Of a DNA stretch of 64,000 bases, positions 52,511 to 64,000 are shown one piece after another. Origin of the DNA: Rhopalosiphum padi (lineage: Eukaryota; Arthropoda; Insecta; Hemiptera; Aphididae); assembly GCF_020882245.1 (NCBI RefSeq), contig NC_083597.1:81756152-81820151 (forward strand), written 5' to 3'. Below the pieces are notes generated by a model that saw nothing but the letters and a program-made list of their open reading frames with translations, had not been told where the DNA came from and did no database searches. Both the position numbers and the translations under genes were made by a program. Numbering within the stretch: the stretch's first letter is position 1; the number at the start of each line of letters is the position of its first letter.

Positions 52511-52560
52511 ATTTTACAATGATGTGATTTTTTTTTTTATCACACGATTTATTGTAAAAT
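52511..52560. repeat. hairpin-forming inverted repeat around a T run
   Basis: ATTTTACAATGATGTGAT (52511-52528) faces ATCACACGATTTATTGTAAAAT (52539-52560) across a T run. The outer ten bases pair perfectly and the inner ones with small gaps. It resembles the tip of a MITE or a snapback element. Confidence 0.7.
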
Positions 52561-53779
52561 AAATTGCTTTTATTTTCAAATTCAGTGAGGAAAATCGGAT
52601 ATAATTGTTATCCTGGAATTGAAAAAAGAAAATTCCTAGTATTGTTCAAAGCAATCGGAAAAATATAAATTTTAAGCAAAATCAGTTTTGATAAAATCGA
52701 TTTTGTTTTCTTAGTGTAACTTAAAAACAAATAATATACACTCTTTAAATTGTCAACAAATATTTATATTAAGATGTATAAACATTGTATAGTTTTCTAA
52801 ATATTTTTACCCTTAAAGAGTTATTAATAGATGTCTTAAATTATCAATATATTTTATTTTATGTTTATACATTACGATAGAACATTTTTTGTTTAGTCAA
52901 AATGCTTTAAAATTTTAAAATGTAATACAATATAGAGTATATTTTGAAACATTTAACGTAATATGTTAATATGTTATATTTTACACACACAAATTTTTTT
53001 CTTTTTACGAGTATAAATTTACTGTTTTATTTAGTAAGTCAAATCATTAATTTCACAATGAAAACTTCAATCCAGAAACTAAATCAATATAATCACTTAA
53101 TCACTATTCAATTACAACTGTTCTAATTACCTACCTAAAATTTAAAAATTATCTGGTAAATGCGCATCACTGCCTATATGATTTAAGTAATAAGAGACGG
53201 ACCAAACACGTGTAAAGCACGAAACCTGAAAACTATATTATATAATATACCAGGAATGAGTTTGCTTGACGTGAGAAAATATGTTTAATAATAATATATT
53301 ATAGGCCGTGTGGGTAGATTGATAATCATTTTGACTGATCGGTCATCCTGACGGCTGTACACAGTAATAATGCAATGTAAATATATAAGTAATGAATGTA
53401 TAGTGACATTCGACCACAGCAATAAACAATAAACTTTGGCTGGTGAAGATTTTTCAAATTTTATTTCGTGCGTTGGCCGTCGTGCCGACCAAAGATCTAG
53501 CTAATACGTAACACAGCTGAAATCACTCATATAATATATTGACGTAATTGTACACGCGAGCACTTATTTATACACAGGTACACTGGGTGATACATTTAAC
53601 GTAATATATTCATATTTTAAAAACTATTGAAGTTTTTAAAAATATATTTTTTTACATAATTCTCGAGTATTAAAAAAAAAAAAAAACATTTTTAAAATCG
53701 CGTAAAAAGAAGCGTTTTCAAAAAACTCAAGTGTTATTTTAAATAACGAGTGGCTTATGTTAAATGGATCACTCCGTAT

Positions 53780-54620
53780 ACACGGAGAGGGGAATAAGGA
53801 ACGACGAAAAAAAAAAAAAAAATCAAAAGCGCGAGGTGTAATTTTTGCGGATCATAAAAAATGAGCTGATTGACGTCGAGTTCACGTTGACCATAAGTCA
53901 TTTTGTGAATCTGGCGCGCGCAAGATTACAAAACCAGTTTCCCCGTACCGGTATATAGGTGTACCTATATGAGCATATTTTATAGTCTGCACGAGATGAA
54001 AAACGCGGCGAAGAGAAGAAGACGGCAGCAGCGGCGGCGTCGGGGGGGAAAAAAAATAACAAAACGGATCAGACCCGCAGTGCCTTACGGCCGTTGGACG
54101 GTAATTACCCATTCCGCCGGGTCGGTACAGTACAGAAAAGAAAATAATTTCCAAGATAAATATTTCGTATTGACCGACAAATCTCCGACAAAGAGTGCGC
54201 GCAGTACATACGATCGAGATTCCGTGACGAAATTCCGTCGATTTCGTTCCCCGCCGGCGGCCGCGATCGCTCTCCGCCGCGCCAGCGTTGCCGCCACCGC
54301 CGAAAAACGCGCACCAAATCGGCTGGCGGCCGTCGTCGTCAACGCACAGAAATAATAATAATAATAATAATAATAGTATAACATCACATTATATATTATA
54401 TTATTATTACGGGCACGATGGCGCGCGGACTTGTGTGCGCACGCGTTTTATTCGCAAACCGATTCGTCCGCGCAACTATATTATACAGCGATTTAATAAT
54501 ATTATAATAATTAGTTGTAACGCGTCAACGTCGGGGAAATAAATTATTATTGGTAGCGAGACCTGCAGCCGACCGTCCGTCCGAACGGTTTGACGAGAAG
54601 AAATTCCTCGATATACAGAG
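53780..54620. other. GC-rich, CpG-dense island
   Basis: The most GC-rich stretch of the window. Long frames on both strands overlap here (plus 53969-54355, minus 54085-54387), as GC-rich DNA produces by chance. An AAT microsatellite at 54348-54376 interrupts it. It is a plausible promoter or 5' UTR of an unseen gene; neither strand nor product can be given. Confidence 0.45.
54348..54376. repeat. (AAT)n microsatellite
   Basis: About nine AAT units inside the GC-rich island. Confidence 0.9.
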
Positions 54621-54629
54621 TGATTCGTC

Positions 54630-57600
54630 ACCCGCAAACACACGATGCTCAGTGCTCACCCCCAATTTTTGTCGTGAAGTGTATTTGTTTAAATTATAAT
54701 ATTTTGAATTTTATACACGATATTTTTAAATTCTCGAAATTGTCCGCACTGCTTAAGGAATGCATACAAACTTTTGTTTTTCAAACGAGAACACCCCCCC
54801 CCACTCCCATTTGGGTACAATACATTTTATGGTTGAGGGAGGACGAGAACCGGCAGCTGAGGTTTTTGAATATGTAGGTAATCCAATTGCCATAGTCTGC
54901 CATTCCGCACCAGATATGATATCGTCGATATGGTCGTTATATTATATTATTATTATTATTTATTTATTTTAAAATATTTTACACCTGCAAATTTGTTATA
55001 CGCAAATTAACGACGCAACAATAAAACGCACGGTAGGTAATTCTCCGACCTATATCGCCCGACCAATAAGCCAAACCCATCACTACGGTATAGTACCAAT
55101 ATTACTATTACTTCTCCGCGGAGTCATTGCACTTTATACGTAAACGGCTGTACCTGTATTATTGTTGTACCTTTATTATTATACATGTGCACGCCGTTAC
55201 CGTCGTTTCGGTTTTCGGTCCATTGAGCGTGTACGCGGATAAGTGCACCTGTATAATGTTATATGATATATAATAATATAAAAACACGGTGACGTATTAA
55301 AAAAAAAAATAGCGGTGGTTTATACCGTGAAACATTATTTCGCGTATATACATATACTGTGAACATGGGTGTACCGTATAGCGTATAAAGATTTGTCCCA
55401 GACAGACTATAATAATCGATCGTTATATATTTCAACAAAAATAATACATATTACCGTAGGTTTTTATTATTATTATTATCATTATGGTTATTTCGAGAAC
55501 ATATTCGATTTTAACTCCTTTGTCGGGAGACATATACAAAGCTCATATCGTTTCGCGTCGTCGACAGTTTCACGACTACCGTAATGTAGTAACACTAATA
55601 ACTACTAATGTGTTGCAAACGTATACATTACATCTAAAGATGCCTTTTATCAGTTTTATATCACATAGTTTTTTTGAAAATATTTTAATTTAAGAATATT
55701 CAACTTATCAGAACGTTTGAATTATCGATTATTTTAAAAACAAACAATTGAATGACACTCGCTCGCTCGTAGTTAACACGTCTCCATTATTTATCTCGAT
55801 TTTGTACAACTGTAGAAATCGACGTCATTAAATAATAATAATAAAAATAAAAAAAATACTTTATAAAGTCGTTTAATGTTTAAAATGTTGACCTACGGAA
55901 ATTTTTATTTGAAAATGTATCCAAAATATATAAGTTTTCAGAAATGTATTCAGAACCTTTTATACTCGTTGCCATTTTATTTATCCCCTGCACTCACTTC
56001 ATACATACATCATTACGTATACATTATAAAATTTAAAACGGTATTGTGAAGAAACAATATCACAAAACGTAGGAGTTGAAACGCAGTGCTTTTTTCCCCG
56101 TCATTATGTTTACTTACAATATGATACATCTGTGCATGCATAATTACGTAATTACAAAATTGATGAAATAAAAAATGTATCAACAAGTGATTAACACGTA
56201 AAGCATAATAGGGCATGGCCAATAATAAATACGCTCAACACATTTTTACGTATGTATGGATTTATTCAAACTTTGATTTTTGGAATTTTAAAATATTTAA
56301 CTACAGCTAGCATTTAAGAATTTAGCAATCATATGAAAGTTTTATAAAAGTTTTATCTGAATTTTGCGAAACGATGGGTTCCTTTACTATTTAGTCATGT
56401 AGATACAAAGTGCATCGTACTACATTATGCGCAAATAATATATATACAAATATACAATTAATAAATAAATAACGACCGCACAGACGTTATGATGCGATTA
56501 ACCTACTAACCGTGAATAATAAACATAACAGTAAGCAGACTGATGTACGTCCTATATTGTTTCATTTTAGTCCCTAAAAACATTCTCAAATCCACCGTAA
56601 TAGTGTAATACTTCAGACATAAAATAATTCTAAACTATGTTTGTTTATATATATTATATAATAATAATAATACATATTACACACACCGAAAAAAAAATAA
56701 AAATACAAGTAAACAATTTTATTTTGTGTGATAACTTAGACCACACAAATAGCTTTATTTTGTATCTGTCGCTGTTGCCGTATCACTGTAGCTATACTTA
56801 TATACTTTTATATCTATTTTTTTCTTTATCACAATAGTAACAAAAACTATTTGCACATAACTTCATTCATATAAACTTGTACATGTATTAACTCATAACT
56901 TAAAATGGTTACAAATTGTCAAGACCTGCTCTTCTCAGATGTTACCAAATGTTTTCTATGTATCGGAAGTGATGATGCTTCTACCGTAACTTATCCAACC
57001 TAATGTATTAAATTCTATAGATTCGTTTCACTTGGATGTCATTGCAAATTCGCACCACACAATGTTTTCTATAAATTCACAAATAACGATGTGGTTCATG
57101 TAGTCCACCTAATATAATATATTGCAAATACACAGAACAAAATAATATTCAAAATTGTAATAAGCAAATCGGGCTATAAAGTTGAAAATAATCGATACAA
57201 ACTCAATGTTAAATATCTATATTATTATCGTGTAAGTATAAAACTATAAAAAGTTTTTTAAATAAGTACTCTATCCACACCCAGATCGCGAACCTTTCTG
57301 TTCCCGCGTGTCAAATAAAACATTTTGATTGAATTTTATTTTCCCTGTGTGCCAACTTATTTGATGACCTTTTTTTCTTGTTGAATCTAAAAAGTTCCTA
57401 CAAATGATCTTTTTTTAGACAGTTGCTGATGTCATTTCGTGAAACATGTATCGGTGATGGTGAGTACCTGCCCTAAAACTATCTATAACTATACGTCTAT
57501 ACGTTATGATGGTGCAAGGATTTTTAAAATAATTTCTATTCAGGATCTTCAAAACTGTGGTTGTGGCACTGGTCGTTGACCGCACGGCATACATCATATT

Positions 57601-59630
57601 ACTATAGACGTTGCAGTGATTTATTAATAAGTATAGGGTTAATTATAATATGACATAAATATAACTAATTAATCGTTCATCTAAAACACTAATATTAAAA
57701 TCAGTGTGGCTTATAAATATTTATTCAATTTAGAAATTTCGAGAAAAAAATCATCTGTTGATATTGCACAATTTATAATGTATTGGGTAACTAAAAATAT
57801 AGTATGCATCCACCATAAAATAAATTGAAATTAATCTTAAAAATGTCTTGCATGCGGAGATTTAAACCTAAGCACATAATATTAGTTTAACATTTTACTT
57901 GATAATATTGGGCGTGTTCATAGATAGTATTATTAAGCTTATTATGTATATTTATGCGTTGACGTAGTGTAGGTCATAGTGTCGTTGGTGTCGTGGTATG
58001 ATAAAATATTCTGAAAAGACGGTATGGGAAACTCAATGGTCGTTCTACTGAATAGGACTGCCTTGAGGTAGGTTAGGTTTATAATATATTCATGCTTAAG
58101 ACAAATACGTGTTCTGCACGAAAACACAATCAATAAATAAGTATGTCCCGTTTTTATTTGTTATGCATATTTGAAACTTATAAAAGTGCTATTTCCGTGC
58201 AACAAAGTCTATAAAGTGTAAAGTCTTGCAATCATTTAAACAGCTTTGGTACTGTCTTCTAAATATAATACGTACAATAACATGTTAATGATCACAGATC
58301 GGTGAATAATTGTTTCCCTATAATGTTGGAAATTGTTTTGAGAATATCGCAAACCAACGATAGCGCATGTAAGTAATTGGGATGGCATAATATCTGACGC
58401 GAAAAATAAATAGAGGGGGCGTGGATAAAAAGGAACAAGTTAAAATCATTACTTTTCAGAAAAGTTAACTTGTCGTTTCTGTATCGGACATAATAGCATT
58501 TTCATTTACAAAGATAATTTAATATAAGAAAAAAAAAACAAAAATCAAATATCATGCTATTGAAAACTACATAAAACATTTTTATTTGGACGGGATAGCG
58601 TATATAATGAACGACAAATTGATGTAATTCCATTTACCCACGCACCGTTCGAATGTATCTAATAATTGTACATAATATAATTATTATTGCTTACAAATAT
58701 ATTCAAGTTTGATTTTGAGAGTACGTAATCTAGATAGATTAAAAAAAAAGAAGAAGAAGATAGACTAGGGATAAAGTTGTAACGATTTGCAGTTCTGTTA
58801 TCGAGTGTTTAAAACGAAAATCGGTAAAAACATTATTGGGTGTGCTGTATACAGTATACTGCAATTAATATCAATGTGTTAAATATTTGCACTTTATAAC
58901 TGAGTCTTGTAAATCCCATTTTATTGAGGCTGGCAGATAGCCGTTAATATATTATAATATTTTAGATGTAGGATATAATATCGCAATGCGAAAATACGAT
59001 ATTCTTTATTACGGAAAATGAAGTAAAATAACAATTTAAATAATTAACCAGTGAATATCGTAAATATTAATTTTTAATTTACACGAAAAAGATTCTTTTG
59101 TTAATTAGTAATTAGTAATTACCGTGAATTCATCATAAACAATTATACGAATAATTTTATTTGCATTAACCGTTCATTTTCACATGTTAAAGATTTGTGA
59201 TATTTCCAATTGAAAAAATACATTTCGAATTATTTTGACAAATTACTTGTATAAGTCTATAGATGTGTTGTGCGCACACATAATATTTTTATAGGTATAT
59301 GCTTAAGACTAGAACGAACTAACTGTGCTGGAAGTTTGGTGCTTAAATGAAGCATATATAGTCACTTCGTGATAAAATATATGAAAACAAAAGTCGCGAA
59401 GTACTGCACACTCGAACACAAAATTTACCAATTTGTTTGGTAAAAATTGTTGTTAACCGGTATAATGATATAAATATTGAAAATCAAAATGTTTTGTATA
59501 CATTTACGACGGTCGACAATGGATTTTTAAATTTTCATTTTTTTTCGTAATTTGCTGTACTTAACCCATATATGTATATATATATAAATATGCCTCGTAT
59601 AAGTCACATTCGCTATCACACATCACACCA
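54630..59630. other. noncoding DNA, no gene supported
   Basis: Moderately CpG-bearing to about 55600, then AT-rich. The frame at 54760 (MVEGGREPAAEVFEYVGNPI in translation) and the minus frame at 57415-57597 look mildly protein-like but have no splice or family support. Confidence 0.5.
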
Positions 59631-59815
59631 TAATATGTAATGTATGTATATGCGTGCGTGTTTGGGTTAGGTACTTCGCGGGACGGTCGCGTTCGCTTTC
59701 ACAATATATATAAAATAAGTGGTTGGCCTACGGCCGGTGCAGTACATCGCAATATATATCAGATGAATATATGGGTATAACAGTATGTGGGTATGGCGAA
59801 AACGGAAAAGCCAGG

Positions 59816-59823
59816 TATATAAA
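59816..59823 (+). promoter_or_regulatory. candidate core promoter (TATATAAA)
   Basis: A TATA box within a CpG-bearing segment. The first ATG after it, at 59877, opens a 26-codon frame (MSRKPYSAYIPTLNAILRTT) ending at 59957. No exon beyond that could be connected, so the gene, if any, is unknown. Confidence 0.25.
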
Positions 59824-60120
59824 TTCCGAGCGGTGACTTAATTTATATACGGCGTGAGTCGTACAACAGGGTGAATATGTCGCGAAAGCCTTACTCCGCG
59901 TATATACCCACGTTAAATGCTATACTTCGTACTACGCTCGTATATATAGGTGTATAGTGTATAGTCGCATATAATAATCCGTTCGCCCGCCCCTATTGTA
60001 ATATCCACCGCGCGCCCCCGCACACCAGCTGCTATAGGACACCCTCGTTCACCGGCGAAACCTTAATCATTTCCCCACGCGCGTTCATTCCAATTTACCC
60101 GTTTTATTTTCGGGGTTGTG

Positions 60121-60229
60121 TCACGCCGCTGTACCGTCCGACTCAACCTCTTGCCCGAGGGCACGACGGGCATCGTCGTCCCGAATCACAAAACCGACCG
60201 ATCTCGATCGTCCTACCACCGCATCACGA
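60121..60229 (-). CDS. candidate terminal exon in CpG-rich segment
   Basis: An acceptor-like AATATATAG is followed by a minus-strand frame reading RDAVVGRSRSVGFVIRDDDA then RRALGQEVESDGTAA and TGA. An AATAAA on the same strand lies 13 nt past the stop (60103-60108). The segment is GC-rich, so open frames are cheap here; no family is recognised. Confidence 0.2.
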
Positions 60230-60349
60230 CTATATATTGTTGTGTGAGTGGATAGGTATATGTACCTTCTTAATAAGGGGTCCGTGCGCATATAATTATA
60301 TAATTTACAGAGCCATTTACCGAATGTTATTATCATCATTATAAAATTA

Positions 60350-62200
60350 GGACTTTTAATGTGCTTTAGAAAAACTAACAGATGTATACCTATGCTGTTA
60401 TTTGTTGCAAAAATGTCGAAATATGCTCAAATAATGAGTTATGCATTTTTTATATAAAAATGTTTGAACATTTCTTTATAAAAAAAGTATACGCGGACCA
60501 TAGATACATAAAATAACACCGCGATAGTCAATAATAAGCAAAATCGAGCATTATCGCTGTCAAAAAATAAAATATAATAATAAAATAAAAAAAAAAACAA
60601 TTGAGATACTAGGATATTAAATTTTGACAAATTAGCTCAATAATGTATTTTATTGACATTTTAGGATATTCAATTTTGACAAATCAACTCAATAATGTAA
60701 TCTAAACAATTTTTTAGTTTTAAAATATGCAATATAAAAATAGCATAATATTAATTTAATCTCCAGTAAGTGAAAGTGATTTTTAACACACTTGGCTATA
60801 TATTATTTTTTGACTTACCAAAAAAAAAATATGCAAAATTTTGTAATATCCTAACCGAGCATTCCCGTGTTATTTATTTATTAAAATTCTGATTGTTTGA
60901 AACTATATAATATCATAACTATTTGTTTAATTTGTGTAGTATATATGAAAAAATGTTTTCATTTGTTTACTGTATATAATATATGCATTTGTTTTAATAA
61001 TACTAATATGTTTCAAAAATCCTATCATAATAAATGCTCACAATATCTACCTTACGTCATAAAATAAAAAATAACGAGAAAATGTGAAAATCAAGGTTGT
61101 CGAATTCCTCTGTAGATAATATTATAGTATAATATACTGTATATGATCAACTGACCGATTGTTATTTTTTCACCGCAAACACCTTCAAATAAAACTAACC
61201 GTTATTAATACATGAACAAATATTATCCATATATTATCACAATGTATAAATTTATATCAGTGTATTATAATAATAAAACTGATAAACCGTTTAACATTCA
61301 ATATTGTGTACATTAGTGTGAAACATCTAAAAGTCCATTAACGATATTAACATATTATTATTAGGTGTTGTAGCTATTGTCATTTTTCAATACTTTTATT
61401 TAGGCACTTCTTGTCGTTTTATCGTTAATATCAATAACGCAGTATAGACAGAATATCTCGCACACGACATTATATTATTATGTATAATTTATAGAATATT
61501 ATATAGTGTTGACAAATTACGCGGAGTAATCTTGTTTGTGTTGTCATCAAAAAATAAAGTTATAACAACTATGTCTTACATATTAGGTAAAAAGTTTATT
61601 AATATATCCAAATAGTATATTACGTCTGATTAAAACTATATTTTAGCCTATATAGGTACTAAAGAAATAATGTTTGTAATATTACATTTCGATGGAGTAA
61701 ATAACAATAATTGTAATTTTAAAACATCTTAAATAAATATCATATAATTTATTATGTTCTATATAGAAATGAGGTGATCCTTTTAGTTTAAGACACTAAT
61801 TTCAGAAAACACTAACTGTTTTAAAATGAAATAATTTTATAAATTTAAGTAGAAATAAGAATGTTTAATAAACAAATAAATAATTTACTTACTACAAATT
61901 TTAAAATTTAAATTACTAAATAATAGTATCTAAGGTAGTTGTATGCGTATTTAATTTAACTTTGATTTTTTTTATGTTTATCGTGTATATAGTTTCCAAT
62001 ATATATATATAATATTATATTATTATTATTAAAATGACATATATTACAAATTAAAAAATTAATATTATGCTAAATATTGGTGCAATCAATATGACAGATA
62101 CAATTTCATTTTATTATAATATAATGATATACATAATATATAGGATTTTAGATATATAGCTAATATATAAATCATACTAATCGCGAGTTGTGACATATTA
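60350..62200. other. AT-rich DNA, no gene seen
   Basis: Contains the duplication at 60610-60699. No frame or splice pair is supported. Confidence 0.6.
60610..60699. repeat. tandem duplication, 38-bp copies at 52-bp period
   Basis: Two copies beginning TAGGATATT and ending CTCAATAATGTA, at 60610-60647 and 60662-60699, differ at about three positions. A spacer of 14 bp completes the period. Only two copies are visible. Confidence 0.88.
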
Positions 62201-62222
62201 TTATTCATTCGTTAAATCGTGA

Positions 62223-62252
62223 TATTATTATTATTATTATTATTATTATTAT
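62223..62252. repeat. (ATT)n microsatellite
   Basis: About ten uninterrupted ATT units. Confidence 0.92.
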
Positions 62253-62445
62253 CATGGTGTACACAAATCCATTTTCCATCACTACCGTGTAATTTTGTAT
62301 TTGGCGTTTCATAGAAAAGGGTTCGAAAACTAGTAAGATAATATGGGTATACGCAACGATTTTATTATATATAAACTGGCAATCGCACTGTCCTGTAGGG
62401 CTATACCGTCGTCGACGGTGTCTCGACATTTTCTTTATATTATAG

Positions 62446-62529
62446 ACCCTCGTCGTGTTCTCATTCTGGGAAAAAGACATTTACGAGGCTCATTAACCGT
62501 TTCACTGCCGCCGCAACCTTCAAGCTTAG
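62446..62529 (+). CDS. candidate internal exon
   Basis: Bounded by TTATATTATAG and CTTAG|GTATAG, with an open frame of 27 codons reading RRVLILGKRHLRGSLTVSLP then PQPSSL. It is proline/serine-rich at its end and could belong to a disordered linker of a long gene. No neighbour exon was joined and no family is recognised. Confidence 0.2.
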
Positions 62530-62970
62530 GTATAGGCACTAATGTATACATGCGCTAATGACACGTTTTCCACCAGGAAAAATCCACGAATATATGTATA
62601 TACATTGTACAGCCAGCTAGCGTACTCATTGTCACAAAAAATACAGTAGTTTACACAATTATTATTAAATACGCATGACTAGAAGCTCCGACACTCTCAC
62701 CCCACTCAACTATACACTTGTGAGAAGGGCCTATAGTCTCTTCCCTGTAAAACATCAGTTAAATGGGTAACTATACCGAGCTGAATGACTGCATTGTACG
62801 CTAGTCTTTTTTTTTCATATAATAATTATAAATCTATTTATTGTACAATGGACGAAACAGTATAATATTACTCACCAGTCACCACTCGTTTTATAGGAAT
62901 GTTCTATTTTAATATAGGAAATCTAATTATCATGACATATATGACAAAAACCATTATAAATATTATATCA

Positions 62971-63001
62971 CATATATATAAATATATATATATATATATA
63001 T
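62971..63001. repeat. (TA)n microsatellite
   Basis: TA tract with one interruption. Confidence 0.88.
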
Positions 63002-63643
63002 CTTATTTATTTTTATTTACTTATTATTTATATAATGTTAATTCTTAATATTTTTTTTTACTTTATATTCGTGTGAGTCGTTAGCTGTCTATATAATTAA
63101 TTAATTCCGTAGCACTCAGCGGGTGCGTAAATCATATTATTACCAACAATTTTGAAATATTCTGTATACACGAATAAACTTGTTTGGTCATTATTATCGT
63201 ATAGATATTTATAAAAAATAAAGAACATTAATTAAAAATATTATCGATACTGATAACTATTCTTGACATAATATTGATGAGATATTTAAAAAAAAAAAAA
63301 AAGGACACTTAGTTGTTCTAAATACGATAATTTAAATTTATACATAAATAATATTAGTGCAAGGTTTGTCATACTTACAAAAGTTTTGACTTATCGATTT
63401 TTCAATTATTCGGTCCGAATGATTTTATGAATATAATCGTTCGTGGAAAAAATGGAAATCTCGCGCAAAAGTCGAACACACCTACCCACTGCGTCTGTTT
63501 CGAATTCCACGTGTGTTTAGATGATACTGTAGCCCTTAAAAACGAATTGAAGACGTAAAACGTGTCGGACGTATCCTCGCAGGGCTTAGGTGTCCTGCTA
63601 GGTGTCCCGTAATAATAATATTATAATCTCGCCAGTTACCACC

Positions 63644-63973
63644 ATGGCTTACGGGCGTCACCGTGTCGAGCTATGCAATTTGAACACACGTATAGGTACC
63701 CACTACCAAGTCGTCAGTACCGAGAGCCGTTACCGTTTGTGTTATTATTATAATCCGATCAACGCAGATTTGACGCGACCAAAAGTTTCCTCGAAATCCC
63801 TTAATCATGTTCGAAACCCGATGTTTTCGTGGCTCATCCAAGTGCGTTCATATTATATCAATTTAAATTTCGTATTATATGATTATTATAATAATTTATA
63901 CACGTGGTGTATGAGGTGGTTTGACACGCAGCACAACTTTCATGCAGAATCAAAATCGTGTTACTGCTGTTAA
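63644..63973 (+). CDS. candidate ORF with strong start context
   Basis: An ATG in an ACCACCATGG context opens 109 codons (MAYGRHRVELCNLNTRIGTH at the start) to TAA near the window edge. The second half becomes Tyr/Asn-rich, as translated AT-repeats do. A GTGCGT donor-like site lies near 63840. It may be only a first exon, or chance. Confidence 0.2.
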   Translation: MAYGRHRVELCNLNTRIGTHYQVVSTESRYRLCYYYNPINADLTRPKVSSKSLNHVRNPMFSWLIQVRSYYINLNFVLYDYYNNLYTWCMRWFDTQHNFHAESKSCYCC

Positions 63974-64000
63974 AATGCGCAAAATTCGCAAACACCGAAT

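Larger units (their letters stand above)
49720..53770. other. AT-rich DNA, no gene seen
   Basis: Contains the compound AT repeat at 51321 and the hairpin at 52511. No splice-supported frame. Confidence 0.6.

Noticed and set aside
53969..54387. Overlapping long frames on both strands (128 aa plus, 100 aa minus)
   Set aside because: They overlap antisense in GC-rich DNA where stops are rare, translate to Arg/Ala/Tyr low-complexity sequence, and run through an AAT microsatellite.
54760..54972. Plus-strand frame with a protein-like middle part
   Set aside because: It ends in translated ATT repeats and has a competing plus frame; no family or splice support.
57415..57597. Minus-strand 60-aa frame with a Thr/Ser-rich start
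   Set aside because: No recognised domain, no splice partner, and length within chance expectation.
1..64000. tRNA genes and conserved microRNA hairpins
   Set aside because: No B-box-like GGTTCGAATCC with acceptor-stem pairing and no recalled conserved insect microRNA seed in a hairpin was found by eye. A tRNAscan-SE run and a miRBase search would be decisive.

Overview
The window looks like nuclear DNA of an aphid, close in style to Acyrthosiphon or related genera. It is very AT-rich. It has many TATA/AAT microsatellites, frequent 'ataggtacctac'-type runs, short introns with TTTTTTCAG acceptors next to multi-kilobase introns, and insect-type relic transposons. There are no operons, ribosome binding sites, CRISPR arrays or recognisable tRNA/rRNA genes. 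The species assignment is an inference from style and from the one clear gene.

The one confidently reconstructed gene is a muscle troponin C on the minus strand (29501-38376). It has six coding exons whose splice sites and phases all agree. Coding exon 1 is only the ATG. The introns are about 130, 68, 6237, 125 and 1812 bp. The predicted protein has 167 residues and four EF-hand units. Only the fourth loop keeps every canonical calcium ligand; loops 1, 2 and 3 are altered. That pattern resembles the single-site 'isoform 4 / F1' type of insect troponin C used in stretch-activated muscle. A TATA box overlapping a perfect MEF2-type site lies about 150 bp upstream of the ATG.

The other interpretable coding material is debris. 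A CENP-B/Tigger (pogo superfamily) transposase N-terminus lies at 18015-18500, with two frameshifts and an in-frame stop. The 3' end of a Jockey-type LINE lies at 21371-21890, with an in-frame stop. A short MITE-like element lies at 22205-22389. Unidentified protein-like islands lie at 14390-14517 (+), 32344-33579 (+, inside troponin C intron 3), 45726-46159 (+), 49574-49714 (-), 60121-60229 (-), 62446-62529 (+) and 63644-63973 (+). These are low-confidence exon candidates; at this base composition some open stretches of this length are expected by chance.

The remainder is intergenic or intronic DNA. Very AT-rich stretches (1-6050, 7700-9900, 12450-18000, 20500-29500, 38700-42500, 43800-53700, 60350-62200) alternate with segments that are richer in GC and keep their CpGs (6060-7680, 9960-12450, 18700-20300, 23600-24620, 30100-31000, 42560-43480, 53780-54620, 59640-60350, 63400-64000). 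The CpG-bearing segments could be promoters, first exons or regulatory DNA, but no gene can be fixed to them. Several structured repeats stand out: an interleaved A-B-A'-B' inverted repeat at 9350-9507, a perfect 30-bp palindrome at 41443-41472, foldbacks at 15787 and 52511, and a 52-bp-period tandem duplication at 60610.
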